A stretch of DNA of 64,000 nucleotides from Rhynchopus sp. YZ270_cl-10 (Eukaryota; Euglenozoa; Diplonemea; Diplonemida; Diplonemidae): assembly GCA_964035575.1 (NCBI GenBank), contig OZ037921.1, positions 310,001-374,000 of the forward strand, read 5' to 3'. A program made the translations under genes and the position numbers. This document shows positions 29,854 through 40,116 of this stretch, in pieces. The notes beneath the pieces are model-generated. The model was not told the origin of the DNA, ran no database searches, and worked only from the letters and a program-made list of their open reading frames with translations. Within the stretch, counting starts at the first letter, position 1. Each line of letters begins with the position of its first letter.

Positions 29854-30705
29854 AATGAAAGGAGAAGGAAGCGGGGAGGTGAAAGAGAATCTTGTTGAGG
29901 AGGTGGTGGAAGGGGAGGGGGAGGACGAGGAGGGGGCATTGGAGTCAGCGAAACGCGGTGAAGATGATCTTTTTTAAATAAAATGCTTTTGAAAGAAACA
30001 AAGTGAAGCTGATAGTGCAAACGATTCTGGGACGCAGGCACTGACACTCCGCGGGTTATCGAACCAAAACAAAAACAAAAACAAACACAAAGGAGGTGGA
30101 AGAAATGTGTCAATCATCACGTTGCTCCACGACAGCACTTTCAGTCGTCGTACGCTGATCCACTCGGGAAAGCCAGAAGAAATGTCGCGGCTTTCCACAC
30201 TCGTGACACGAATAAAAAATGTGCCAATTGTCACGTGACTTGACTGTACACTTCGCATATTACAGGGAATTGGGATCCCTGAGATAAAAAAAAAATGGGA
30301 GAAATGGAAGGAAAGTGCAAGGGTGCAAAATAAATTAGAAAGCTTGAAAGATGGAATGCGCTCATTATGCACATCGTAACTCAAAACTACCTTGCAAAAC
30401 CCACACGGCCTGACGACTTTCCATACTCACTGTTGTGTACATATGGGTCTTATCATTCGGGCCGGGGACAGTTTAAAGTCCTATCCACGACTGGGTGGTC
30501 AGTTAACATAAACGCAAAAAAGAAAAACAAAACTTACTAAGCGTATCCTCCCTCGCTTCGTCACAACTGTGTCGTACTTCCTTTTGAAGAAAGGGAACCT
30601 TGTATGAGGAATGCTCGAGAAGAACAGAAAATAATAAATGCGCACAACATGACAATAATCCTCTCGTGTGATTTTTGTCACATTTGAGAATAAACACATC
30701 ACATT
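29854..30705. repeat. Spacer between the surface-protein paralogues
   Basis: It holds the CT-rich leader of paralogue A, a flank copied at 27041-27130, a class B-like motif (GTGCAAACGATTCTGGGACG, 30019) followed by CCGCGGGTTATCGAACC (compare 6639), and the duplicated 3' flank of paralogue B (30110-30705). No gene is seen. Confidence 0.6.
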
Positions 30706-31578
30706 TTACACTGTTGGCTCACTCTCCTTGTTGTTCTCCTGAGTGGGGGTCTTCTTGCTGCCGACCAGGAGCACAACCACGGCGATGATCAGGACTGCAC
30801 CCATCACGCTGCCGACCACAATACCGGCAATCGCACCGTCGGAGAGGTCGTCGTCAGAGTCGGACGGCGACGGTACCGACGGCGGCGACTTCACACACTT
30901 GGTGGCTTGCTCTGTGCGGTTCAGGGTCACGGTGTATTCGGGCTCGCATGCAACTGGAACACAGGTTCCCGACACCTCAATGCTCTGTGTCACAGGCGGC
31001 ACCCACCGACAGGTGCTGGCGCGGCCCAGCGTGACGGAGACGTCGGTGAGAGTCCCCATCATCTGAACATCCATAATGGTCTCAGACACCTGCTCGGCGA
31101 GCTTCTCTGCAATGAGGACGACTCGCTCGATCTGCACCTTTCCACTCACAACAAGGGCAGTGGCATTCGTCGATACACATGCGAATGCGATGCTAAACGC
31201 TCGACCTTGAACGAACGGCTTCGGCGTAGTCCCGGACATGGCAACCTTATCCGTTTCCTCTTGGATGAAAGAGGCAAGGAGGTCATTACCAAAGTATAGA
31301 TCGCAGGGGTAGTCGAAGGAGAACACGACGTGCACGGGCTCATACGCCGTTGGGGGGCTCGTTCCAGAGCAATGGTCGGATGAGTCCAGCAACAGGTTTA
31401 CCCGCGTGCATTCGCAGGCTCCAGCAATGCACGTGGCTGACAAGTCGCCAAATTGTCTGCAATCGGCGTCCCGAGTGCAAGCTGAGACGTTATACACGTG
31501 ATAGAAGCGGAAGGTCCCATTGGAAGCCACAACAGTCTGCACAATGGCAGCGAACAGTGCAACGTGTGCAATCGACAT
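30706..31578 (-). CDS. Type I membrane surface protein, paralogue B
   Basis: The 290-residue reading starts at the ATG at 31578 (MSIAHVALFAAIVQTVVASN), matching the start of paralogue A; the longer in-frame ATG at 31683 only adds the translated CT-rich leader. Layout equals paralogue A: signal peptide, Cys-containing ectodomain, Ser/Asp stalk, membrane helix and a tail ending Glu-Ser-Glu-Pro-Thr-Val. Compared with A it has small insertions in the ectodomain (near the start and in the stalk) and a shorter segment before the CRWVPPV motif. The two lie about 850 bp apart in tandem, with their 3' flanks duplicated as well. Confidence 0.8.
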   Translation of the reverse strand: MSIAHVALFAAIVQTVVASNGTFRFYHVYNVSACTRDADCRQFGDLSATCIAGACECTRVNLLLDSSDHCSGTSPPTAYEPVHVVFSFDYPCDLYFGNDLLASFIQEETDKVAMSGTTPKPFVQGRAFSIAFACVSTNATALVVSGKVQIERVVLIAEKLAEQVSETIMDVQMMGTLTDVSVTLGRASTCRWVPPVTQSIEVSGTCVPVACEPEYTVTLNRTEQATKCVKSPPSVPSPSDSDDDLSDGAIAGIVVGSVMGAVLIIAVVVLLVGSKKTPTQENNKESEPTV

Positions 31579-32680
31579 AATGAGGGAGAAGGAAAGGGGG
31601 GGTGGGGTGAAGAGAATCTGTGGGAAGGTGTGCAGAAACCTAAGGTGTGGGAGCGGTGATGGTGGGACGTGAGTGTTCCGCACCGTAAGAGAACGGGAAA
31701 AATTTTAAAAAAATAAAATGGGGTCGTTGTTTTGTTTAACTTCGCAGATCGACCAATAGGCAGCGACACAAGGGGGGCTTTTGTGCTGGGGTATATGGCC
31801 ATGTGATAGTGCGGGTAATAGGGAGGGAAAAGAAACGGACAAGAAGGCATAAAGGGAGCAAAATGTATTCCAAAAAAATATGTAAAAAAAAAAAAAGAGC
31901 TGACGACTCCAAACGGTTACAATCCTGAAGCAAACATGGCTTTCAGTTTTTGAAAACTTGGTTGTATCATACCATTAGTGTAGCCACCCGAGGATGAACT
32001 ATATTGTTTTATTATTTGAGAAACACCCTCATTTTGCTCGGTATAATAGGATACTGCGAATGACCCACCCCCACCCCCTTTCCCTCCCCCCATCCGGCAG
32101 ATATCCAGGAAAAATTCAGAGCGGGCTAGGAGCCAGATCAAAAGGATGTATTTGGGATTCACGGAGGGAAAGAAGCGAAGGGAACGTTGAAAGCAACGTG
32201 CGTGGTGTTTGCCCCTGAAGGCACCTTATGCAATACAGATGATATGGGACTGAGGTTGGGATGACAAAGTGTTTCAACATATTCAATAAATTGAAAGCAT
32301 GTGTCGGTATAACAAAAAACCCCTCCCGCTTTGATCAGATCTCTACAGTTGTTGCATTGGCATTGGCTTCCACCAGCAATACAAGAGTACCGAATTCGTA
32401 AAAATGTTAAAAAAAGGTCTCCAGAAAAATCTTGAAAAGGTGGAACATTAGTACGGTCGATAAATTTTTTTTTACGAATACGGGTAAAGTGAAAACATAT
32501 CGGGTGGGGTCTCTGATCTTATCTCTGAAAAAATATTTCCCTAACACGCCATGTTTGGCCTCTCCAGCGTGTCAGTTGACAAAAAGAAAGAAATAAACCG
32601 AAGAATAATAGAAGACAGCACTACCATACACACGGAATGCAATACCTCTCATGTTTTCTGGCAGTATTTGTTTTTTCTTC
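31579..32680. other. Gene-free spacer
   Basis: It begins with the CT-rich leader of paralogue B. The TTGAAAACTTGGTT/CACCCGAGGATGAACT repeat is at 31950-32010 (also 44658-44720 and 47636-47700). A palindromic repeat with ATTCGTA arms around a GTCGATAA motif is at about 32389-32484. An AACACGC/GCGTGT hairpin is at 32543-32572. No gene is seen. Confidence 0.55.
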
Positions 32681-34418
32681 AATAATATATATCAGCCAAA
32701 ATCTGCTTAGCCGTATACTTCGGGGCCTCGTTCACTTAATAAACCACAGATGCAAATTTTTGAGCCTACGACCCCGCATTTAACTCATTTCGATCCCCTG
32801 ATTTCAATCCCAAAAAAATTTCAAAAAAATAAAAAACAAGTAATTGCTATCGGAAAAAAAACGGGGTGTGATGTGGAACTCCATCCTGTAGAAATAATCT
32901 ACAACACGCCCAGCATTCTGCTCTTCTGCAGGTATTCTAACGCTCTTCGTACGCTGCCAGACCCACTGGGACGCCAGCATCTGAAACGTTCAAGAAGGGG
33001 GGCTGTCCTCTTCTTCCAGCACCATCTGCTCGATAGCGTTGTTGGACGCCCGCTCGGCAGGCTCGGCGTGTTCCAGCTCGTTTTTGTCCACAGGCTCCCC
33101 ACATTGTCGTCGTCGTTGGAGCAGTGCGGAAGGAACACAGAATGCACAGACTACAACACATCGATCACACCAGGCGCATCAGCACCTCCAGCAAATCGCC
33201 AGGATGCTACGGTGGTTTCGAAAATCGCGCAGAGTTTTCCACAGCACACCCCGTTTTATCTTAGCAATTACTTGTCCTTGTTGTTATTGTTGTTTTCAAC
33301 CACCTTCCTTCAACCCTTGTAGGATCAGTTGTTATTTTTTTCGCGAAAACATGAAATTACACATTTCAAGAGAACAAATTAAAAAGGGTCCTTATTTGCA
33401 TTTTTGGGCTCCGCCCGTGCAGTGGTGGGGTCAATCTCGAAAATTGGACAATTTTTTGACCACTTAAATTTTGAGAAATATGAGTCCGGTTGCTTATACG
33501 TGGGGCCCATTTTCGGCTAAAATTTTCCTCAAAATCTGGTTTTGTAAAATTGACCCTTTACTCCCCCCCCACATCGATTTCAATACTATACCTTACTTCA
33601 CCTACGGTTGCCCTTACAGGGGGGTGAAGGAAGGTAAGTTGAAAAATTATTTTCTGAAATGACGTCGGCAGTTTTTTCACTTTTGCTTTCCTGCGCCTGA
33701 GGTGAGAAGTTGTTGTCCAAACACCCCGAAAATGGGCGTATATGGATTTCCGAGCTCCCCGCGTTTCATAGAAAAAAAAATCGACCATTTTAGTGGAGTA
33801 GAAGTCAAAAAAAAGTGGCTCCAATGCTTTGTGCATGTAATACAAGGGATTTTCAGTGCAGAAAGAGTGGTCGGCTCCACCAAAAGTTGCGTACCGTGGA
33901 GTGTGTTTCCAGTTGACAAAAATGGTCGCAATTGAAAGATTTTTCAAAAATAAATCCAAAGAAAAAAAAATCGACAACTTTTGACAAAAAAAAATCTAAT
34001 TTAGAGACATCGCTGTGTTGGACCCAAAGAGGAGATTTCCTCACCGTACAAAGTACACTGTATAGTACCCAGTACATAGTACCCATTCTCCCGCCGCCCA
34101 CTCGCTCGCCCCAGATGCATATTTTTGACCGTCCGACCCCGGAATTGAACGTTTTCGCACCCTATCTTTCCAAGAATATTTTTTTTCAGAATGTGCCCGG
34201 GCCATTAAATCGATAAAATTCACCTGTCCATGGTCAAGTACGTTTGAGAGGCCGGGGGTGTAATATTTTCACCCGAAAAGGCGCGTATATGAATTTCCGG
34301 ATCGATCTGAAAAAATTCCGGGGTCGCAACATTTTTTTGGCGGATTTTTTATCACTTTAAAGTGGCTCCAAAAACAGGCCATTATATACGGCTAAGCAGA
34401 TTTTGGCTGATATTATTA
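32681..34418. mobile_element. Segment framed by 33-bp inverted repeats
   Basis: ATATCAGCCAAAATCTGCTT and following bases at 32689-32717 are repeated inverted at 34385-34418. Inside are an R1 copy (32836-33275) with one 261-bp unit (33381-33647), and degenerate direct repeats (CAGATGCAAATTTTTGA at 32747 and CAGATGCATATTTTTGA at 34112). It may be a large TIR element that received an R1 insertion. No coding frame is supported. Confidence 0.5.
32836..33275. mobile_element. TIR repeat family R1, copy 3
   Basis: Same ends as copies 1 and 2, about 440 bp. It is followed by the second inverted-repeat block with a single 261-bp unit (33290-33647). Confidence 0.75.
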
Positions 34419-34419
34419 T

Positions 34420-34562
34420 CGTGAATTTATTTTCCAGTATTTCACGCACAGGTGGAAACAGCCCGAGGGGAAGCATTTTTTCCCGAGGGCGAAGCCCGAG
34501 GGGAAAAATGCTTCCCCGAGGGCTGTTTCCACCTGTAAGTGAAATACTGGTATAAATTCACG
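34420..34562. repeat. 143-bp palindrome with GAGGGCGAAGCCC core
   Basis: CGTGAATTTATTTTCCAGTA on the left is mirrored on the right; ACAGGTGGAAACAGCCCGAG and GGGAAGCATTTTT arms enclose CCCGAGGGCGAAGCCCGAGG. Mismatches are few. A related half (GTGAATTTATTTT, AATAAATTCACG) is at 35045-35087. Confidence 0.8.
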
Positions 34563-35771
34563 AAAATATATTATTTTATCTCCAAATGAGACCATGAATT
34601 TCACAACCCGTTTTCACGTACAAAGAGAAGAGGGTGGGGTGGTTCTTTTTATGATGATTTTTGATTCAGTTTTTTGATGTGGAACTCTTAGCGCTGGACA
34701 GCGCCTTGAGCCAGAACTGGTGCAGCGGGTTTGTGGCGCTTACGCGGCTGTACTTCTGATGAAGATGAGGAAGACGATGACGATGAGTCACTTGTGTTCG
34801 TGTCGGACTCACTCTCCACAGGTGCCCTCGCACGTTTTTGAGGTCTCATTTGGGATTTTTTGATGAAAATTTGGAAAAAAAAACGTGCAAATCCGTGGTT
34901 TGTGTGATACAGAAAATTAACTCTATAATGCGTTTGAGACCCCCAGAATGGCTCAAAATGCCTCTTTTCTGGCTTTAATTGCAAAATTGGGCCTCCAAAG
35001 GCCTCCAAAAAAATTTTCGAGAGTTCAGTTCTACGATTTTCGACCGTGAATTTATTTTTTGAGCGTGAAATACCGGAAAATAAATTCACGCACCTCCTTC
35101 ACGATTTTGTGAAGGGGCGTGAAATTCATGGTCTCAAGCGGGGATAAATTGACAAATTGTTGGAGTAGTGTAGCATGCCTCGGGGCTGTGTTGCCACAGT
35201 TGTGCACATCTTCACTATTCTTCTTCTGGGTAACTCTTTTTCTGGAACGTTTCGAGTTTAATCAATCAACAGTCACCTCTCGGACACGACACGTTATCAC
35301 AACCACAAAAAAGGGGGAACAACAAAATCTGAGAAACGACGCAACTCTAAAGAGGGTTCAAAAACAAAGAGAAAATTTCGTTTAGGTGAGCCTAAGCCTC
35401 GCGTGGGCCTACGACACCCACTAAAATAAATGGGGAAAAACCCCATGTTGTTTTTTGTGTTGTTAACTATTGCACAGCTATAGCTATGCTTTACTGGGCG
35501 AGATACGGGGAAATCCGGAGTGCTGATGACCGTATTGTTCTCAAAACACTACCATCCACCTGCCCCTCTACCCACTTTACCTTTTTCATTTGCTGTATTT
35601 TCATTGAAAATAAATTTTTTTTTGTGATTCGGCAGTTTGTGAAGACACACTGCGTATCGCGGCAAAAGACAAAAAACTTTTAAGATAAGTCTAAGTCTAA
35701 CTCGCTTGACCCACTTTTTTAAAGAAAACTGAAACAAAACTCCCCCCCCCCCCCCCCCAACAAAAAACTGA
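34563..35771. other. Gene-free spacer
   Basis: AT-rich sequence with a degenerate inverted repeat near 35040-35130 and hairpin-like CCTAAGCC motifs at 35390-35420 and 35680-35712. Frames here are short and of mixed quality; the minus-strand frame at 34688-35089 ends in a Ser/Lys-rich stretch and is not convincing. Confidence 0.5.
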
Positions 35772-35980
35772 TACACGACGGGACCCAATGACAAGTGACA
35801 AGTGAATCACTTGTCATATTTATGACAAGTGAATAGCCTATATCCCCATAGAAAATCACTTGTCATGACAAGTGGACAAGTGGCTCACTTGTCATTCACT
35901 TGTCATTTACTTGTCACCCATTTCACTTGTCATTCACTTGTCATTTTCACTTGTCACTTGTCACTGGGTCCCGTCGTGTA
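35772..35980. mobile_element. Palindromic TIR element, TGACAAGTG type
   Basis: It begins TACACGACGGGACCCA and ends with the inverse TGGGTCCCGTCGTGTA. The interior is built almost wholly of the 8-mer TGACAAGT and its inverse ACTTGTCA in many copies. The CACGACGG ends are shared with the element at 44790-44937, whose interior uses a different word. Confidence 0.8.
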
Positions 35981-36249
35981 GGTAATTATTCCGCACAGGG
36001 AGTTACCCTAAAAATCTGATATAATTTTTTTCAAACACACACACGTGTTCACTTGTACAAAAAGGGAAAGATTTCTTAAGAGGGGGGAGGGTGCTTATTG
36101 ATTAGTCTAGAACCTCTAAGAAGAACAGAGATGATCCTAACGGTGGTATATCCACCTATGAGAGGGAGATAACTATGAAAAGGGTTTTTGCAAAAAAAAG
36201 ATAAATCAGTCCTCCACAAAGGACTACGGTGCAAGAAAGAAAAAAGGAA

Positions 36250-36405
36250 AAGTTTATAAGATGACCCTAAGCCTAAAGCCTAAAGCCTAAAGCCTAAAGC
36301 CTAAAGCCTAAAGCCTAAAGCCTAAAGCCTAAAGCCTAAAGCCTAAAGCCTAAAGCCTAAAGCCTAAAGCCTAAAGCCTAAAGCCTCTCCTGAGTCACCT
36401 TGATC
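36250..36405 (+). repeat. CCTAAAG array (about 17 copies) expanded inside a class A hairpin
   Basis: The left edge reads AGTTTATAAGATGACCCTAA and the right edge CCTCTCCTGAGTCACC, the two ends of a class A element such as 40830-40865. The 7-bp unit CCTAAAG has grown from the CCTAAGCC of the left arm. It resembles a plant-type telomere unit but differs in sequence and context. Confidence 0.85.
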
Positions 36406-36463
36406 ACATTCGTGGGGGAAAAATGCCGTTTCTATGGACGCCAACACTGGGTGCTGACAATGT

Positions 36464-36622
36464 AAAAAGTGTCACTTGTCGTTCCCTCACCCCCCTTCTT
36501 GTAGTTGTTTGATGCGTTGACGCTTCCACACACACTAAAAATCACCTGTTGGGTGGTGGTGTTGCGGAGCACGGTTGGGTGAGTGAACGACGTGACACTT
36601 TCCGCTCACAAAGTAGTGTGCG
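36464..36622. mobile_element. Short TIR element, AAAGTGTCAC family, copy 1
   Basis: Ends AAAAGTGTCAC and GTGACACTTT are inverted, with CGTTC and GAACG inside. The centre carries GTTTGATGCGTTGACGCTT. An inverted copy is at 47484-47614; homology runs about 20 bases past the TIR (CCGCTCACAAAGTAGTGT). Confidence 0.7.
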
Positions 36623-36800
36623 TAAAAAAAAAAAAACATTTTTTAAATTCGATGAGGCTCGGGTTCTAATGGGCTAGACAGTCTAAAGAGAGACATTTAA
36701 AGATCACCACGACCTTAGATACCGCACCCTATGGCTGGGTCACACCTTTTGTTCATACCCCTCTCCATTCAAAAAAAGGCAATTTTTTTTTTTTAATAGT

Positions 36801-38966
36801 TTAAACATCCCACGACTCATTCAGGACACCATAGAGTTCTAGCTGAACTAAGGTCATATCTTCGTGGAGGCCGTCTGTCCGAAGGAGCTGAAAATGCGAG
36901 CACTGCACTCTCGCTTCTGGGGGAATCTCAAAGACGGCAGACGCGTAGTAGGCACTGAGGCAGTGCTGGCGTTCTCTTCTGTCGAGGACCGTCCATTCGT
37001 CATTGGGGTTCTGGCGACCGCGGAACTCCCAGCCACGGAGGAAGTTCTCGGACGCACCCTGCTTCAGTTCATAGTGCGTTGCGGTCTGCACCATGCCGCC
37101 TAGCAGTGTCGCGCTCACAAACGGTTTAGGATGTGACCCTGTTGCCGTGCAAAAGATCTTCGGGTTCGCGCTAAACAGCTTCCACCCCGAGGACAACGGG
37201 TTCTTTGGGGAGCTTGTCGCTATCGAAACCAACCCGCATCGTACAGGGTTCCCATTTCTCGCCTTCAACCTCCCGAACAACCCGACTGCGCCTGGGAGAA
37301 TGCAGGTTTCATTGGTACGGTCCACTTCCTCCTCGTTTTCTTGTACTATGCTGTCCTCTGAGCTTGGCTGCCTGCTGATACTGCGTTCTTGAGGGGTGAT
37401 GATGCTGAGCAGCTCTGTCACCCACATTTCTGCGGCCGGGTCTGTTGTGTCTCCAAGATTCGCAGAAATGTAGAACTGTGCAAATTCGTGAAGCGTTCTT
37501 CGCGCACTATGCGACGGCGCTGTTTCAAGACGATTCCCCACAGATCGGAGCGTATCCGCCAGCATATCTACTGGCAGCGCGGTCAACGCATCCCCATCTT
37601 CTATCACCGCAGTACACAAAGAACGCCCCAAATTCGCAACAAGAATCTTCCGCACCCGCGGCAGCGGCAACGTCGATGCAGCACTGCACAATAACAGCAT
37701 TTCCTCGACCCCACCCACCTCAACACTACATAACAGCGTTTCTACAAAGTGCACCGCACTATGTGCCTCATATTTACGACATTCCTCTGCAAAGCACAGC
37801 ATCGACGTTACATCCATGCCTTTCACAAATCCGTTTACATCCGAAAAGGGTTGTCCCATGGCAGCTCCGTATAGAGCCTCTAATAATGCCTTTGCCATAT
37901 GCTTGCTTTCGCAGGGTGCGTTGAAGGAAAATTTGAGACATGCATTATCAGCTTCTATACATTCCCCGGCTCCGCTTCCGGTAAAGATATTTGCAAGGTA
38001 TTCATTCCCAAGAAGAAGTTCTCGATGCGCTCCAATCCGTGTTGTATCTGACGTCGAAACTTCAATTGAAATATCTGTGAATACCTCTGTCGCAAGGAGG
38101 TATCTGAGCTGCATTTTCGCTACATTATGCGGATCGGTCCCAAGCAACGCTGTTGTAGCAGACACCGGAACGGCACTCCGCAGAATCCCTCTATACCACG
38201 ACCAAAACTCTGCGCCACGCAATGCAGGATTGCTAACGATAATGCGCATTGGGGTGATTTCTCTATTTTCTACAAACAATGTCTCCGTCTCTGCATCTTC
38301 CCCTAACAGCGCCTCATGGAATACCGACCCGGAGCTTAACAACGCAAGCCTCGAACATTCAAAGGTTTCCTCCCCAAAGCATACCACAGCCTTCTCGCCT
38401 CCCCAAGGTGGGGTGACGCTTGGTGCTTTGATCGTAAGGTTCCAGGTGTATATTTCATGAAGCGGGTGAGTGTGGAGACGTGCATTGCGGAACTCAATAG
38501 GGGTGTTCCAGGAGGTAAAGCCAAAGCGTGCGAGGGTGAGGTCGGGGGAGTGGGGTGCGGTGCAGGAGAGCAGGGCGGTCGCGCGGCTGGGGGATCCGGT
38601 CCCGCAGCTGATGGAGATGGTGGTGGGGTGGACGCGGACATTGACCCAGAGGGCGACGTAGTGCTGTGGGCTGAGAAGCTTGTCGTGTTTGACACAGTGC
38701 ACGACACCTTGGCCCCGTTTCTCGACAAGCGTCTTGGAGTTGCGGTAGTTCGCAAAGCGGATAAAGTATGCGGGCATCGCCAGCTTCGTCTCCGCCTCCC
38801 CTCGTGTGTCTGCCACCTCCTCTCCGTCCGTTACAACAAGTCCTGCATCGCTCTCGGCCTTCACCTCAAAAGCAAGTAAAAAGCCATCCTCAGAAACCAC
38901 ATCATTGAACCATTTGAAACGCTTTTCATAGCATGCGTCGATTGTGAAGTCGCCGAGCGACTTCAT
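36801..38966 (-). CDS. FAMeT-like / BTB / BACK / discoidin-like adaptor protein
   Basis: A 721-residue protein with several recognisable parts. Residues about 20-180 resemble the farnesoic-acid O-methyltransferase-like beta domain (FIRFANYRNSKTLVEKRG, VRVHPTTISISCG), which is not itself known to be catalytic. Two BTB/POZ-like segments follow (about 185-275, diverged; about 290-390, with FTDISIEV and GAHRELLLGNEYLANIF), then a BACK-like helical region to about 520. The last 150 residues resemble an F5/8 type C (discoidin) sandwich of the BTBD9 sort (WEFRGRQNPNDEWTVLD, FEIPP, FQLLRTDG, LELYGVL). By family logic it could be a Cul3 substrate adaptor. The ATG at 38966 follows a CT-rich tract ending CACCAG. 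The gene stands alone. Confidence 0.75.
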   Translation of the reverse strand: MKSLGDFTIDACYEKRFKWFNDVVSEDGFLLAFEVKAESDAGLVVTDGEEVADTRGEAETKLAMPAYFIRFANYRNSKTLVEKRGQGVVHCVKHDKLLSPQHYVALWVNVRVHPTTISISCGTGSPSRATALLSCTAPHSPDLTLARFGFTSWNTPIEFRNARLHTHPLHEIYTWNLTIKAPSVTPPWGGEKAVVCFGEETFECSRLALLSSGSVFHEALLGEDAETETLFVENREITPMRIIVSNPALRGAEFWSWYRGILRSAVPVSATTALLGTDPHNVAKMQLRYLLATEVFTDISIEVSTSDTTRIGAHRELLLGNEYLANIFTGSGAGECIEADNACLKFSFNAPCESKHMAKALLEALYGAAMGQPFSDVNGFVKGMDVTSMLCFAEECRKYEAHSAVHFVETLLCSVEVGGVEEMLLLCSAASTLPLPRVRKILVANLGRSLCTAVIEDGDALTALPVDMLADTLRSVGNRLETAPSHSARRTLHEFAQFYISANLGDTTDPAAEMWVTELLSIITPQERSISRQPSSEDSIVQENEEEVDRTNETCILPGAVGLFGRLKARNGNPVRCGLVSIATSSPKNPLSSGWKLFSANPKIFCTATGSHPKPFVSATLLGGMVQTATHYELKQGASENFLRGWEFRGRQNPNDEWTVLDRRERQHCLSAYYASAVFEIPPEARVQCSHFQLLRTDGLHEDMTLVQLELYGVLNESWDV

Positions 38967-39079
38967 CTCTCTGGTGTGAGGTGTGGGGGGTGAAAGTGGT
39001 AAATGACAGAGAGGTTGAAAAAAAGATGTCTTTGTGCGCTCAAAGCCGCGCGAAACAAAAAATAATGACTATTTATTCA

Positions 39080-39214
39080 ATGAAAATCAGATCGCTTGAT
39101 TTTCACGCGTGGGTGACTTTTTCACGAGTGAGGTTTACTTCACGAGCGAAGCGAGTGGAGTAATAGAAACGAGTGAAAAAGTCACCCACAAGTGAAAATC
39201 TGCCTGATTTTCAT
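39080..39214. repeat. Palindrome with CGAGCGAAGCGAG core
   Basis: ATGAAAATCAG and GTGGGTGACTTTTTCAC in the left arm are mirrored on the right; the centre reads CACGAGCGAAGCGAGTGG. The core matches the palindrome at 484-597, while the arms are unrelated. Confidence 0.8.
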
Positions 39215-39469
39215 TTAATACGTAATTTTATTCAAAAATTGATAAAGTTGAGATGGAAAAAATGGATGAACGTGTGAAGGAGAAAACGTGGTGTGTCATA
39301 ATAAACCCGTGGTGAGTGGTGTTTGCGAGGCAGAGGGTGGGTGGGGGGTAGGTACTACCCCCCACCCAGAAAAATACCCCCATTTTAAAAATACTCCCTG
39401 ACCCCGTATCATGTAGGTGTTTAAAGTACTATGTGCGATGTGAACATCTCACATGTTGGTGCAGAGGAG

Positions 39470-39725
39470 CTAGGCTGCACTCTTTATGTTCTCTTTGACT
39501 CGGACATATGTGCAACACTTCATGTACTCCTTCTCCTGTGCGGTTGATGAAGCTGTTGCGAGCGTGTTATCCATTGCAGTGTCTGCCTCTTCCTTTATGC
39601 TGACCTCCGTGTTCCTCATCACCCACGTCTTCGGCTTCCTCCCCATAGTTGTTGTGAAGAAACAAAGACACAAAAGTTGTATGCACCGTGTTTTCTACCA
39701 ATACTATTACTGGGGGGTCAAATAG
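39470..39725. other. Small overlapping ORFs of uncertain strand
   Basis: A patch of higher-complexity sequence is open on both strands. The minus strand offers about 58 residues from MGRKPKTWV, charged and soluble. The plus strand offers 79 residues with one or two hydrophobic segments (SVFLITHVFGFLPIVVV). Neither matches a family I know. Minus would fit the local gene direction; the plus frame looks more like a membrane-protein fragment. Confidence 0.2.
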
Positions 39726-40116
39726 TAGACCCCCCTGAAGAGTAGCCCCCGAAGCAAAAATTAGACCACATTACCACAACTACTCAAAACATGAAATCTG
39801 TTGCTTTATTTGACTCATCGTGCATTTTTGAGATCTGGACATGGGGGTCAGACTCCACTTTAGAGCACCAAAAATAGGGTCAAAAAAAATTTTTGTAAGG
39901 GGGTGGATTTTTGAATTTGTATGGGAAAACCCACTTTTGGCCGTGAGCGTGAAATAATGTTACTTTATTTTCACGGCCAGACTTTTTACGGCTAAAATAC
40001 GTGTAATACTATATTTCACGCCCGTGAAATAAAGTAAAACCTGAAATTACTCGCCCAGCCATTTTTTCCATAGAAACTTTATCAAATTGAATAAAAATGT
40101 TGACTTAAAATACCAC

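Noticed and set aside
34688-35089. Minus-strand frame with Ser run and basic end
   Set aside because: Lies in AT-rich spacer, has a poor leader and simple-sequence tail, and no recognisable domain.
36266-36388. Interstitial telomere repeat
   Set aside because: CCTAAAG differs from known telomere units, and both edges are halves of a class A hairpin, so local expansion explains it.
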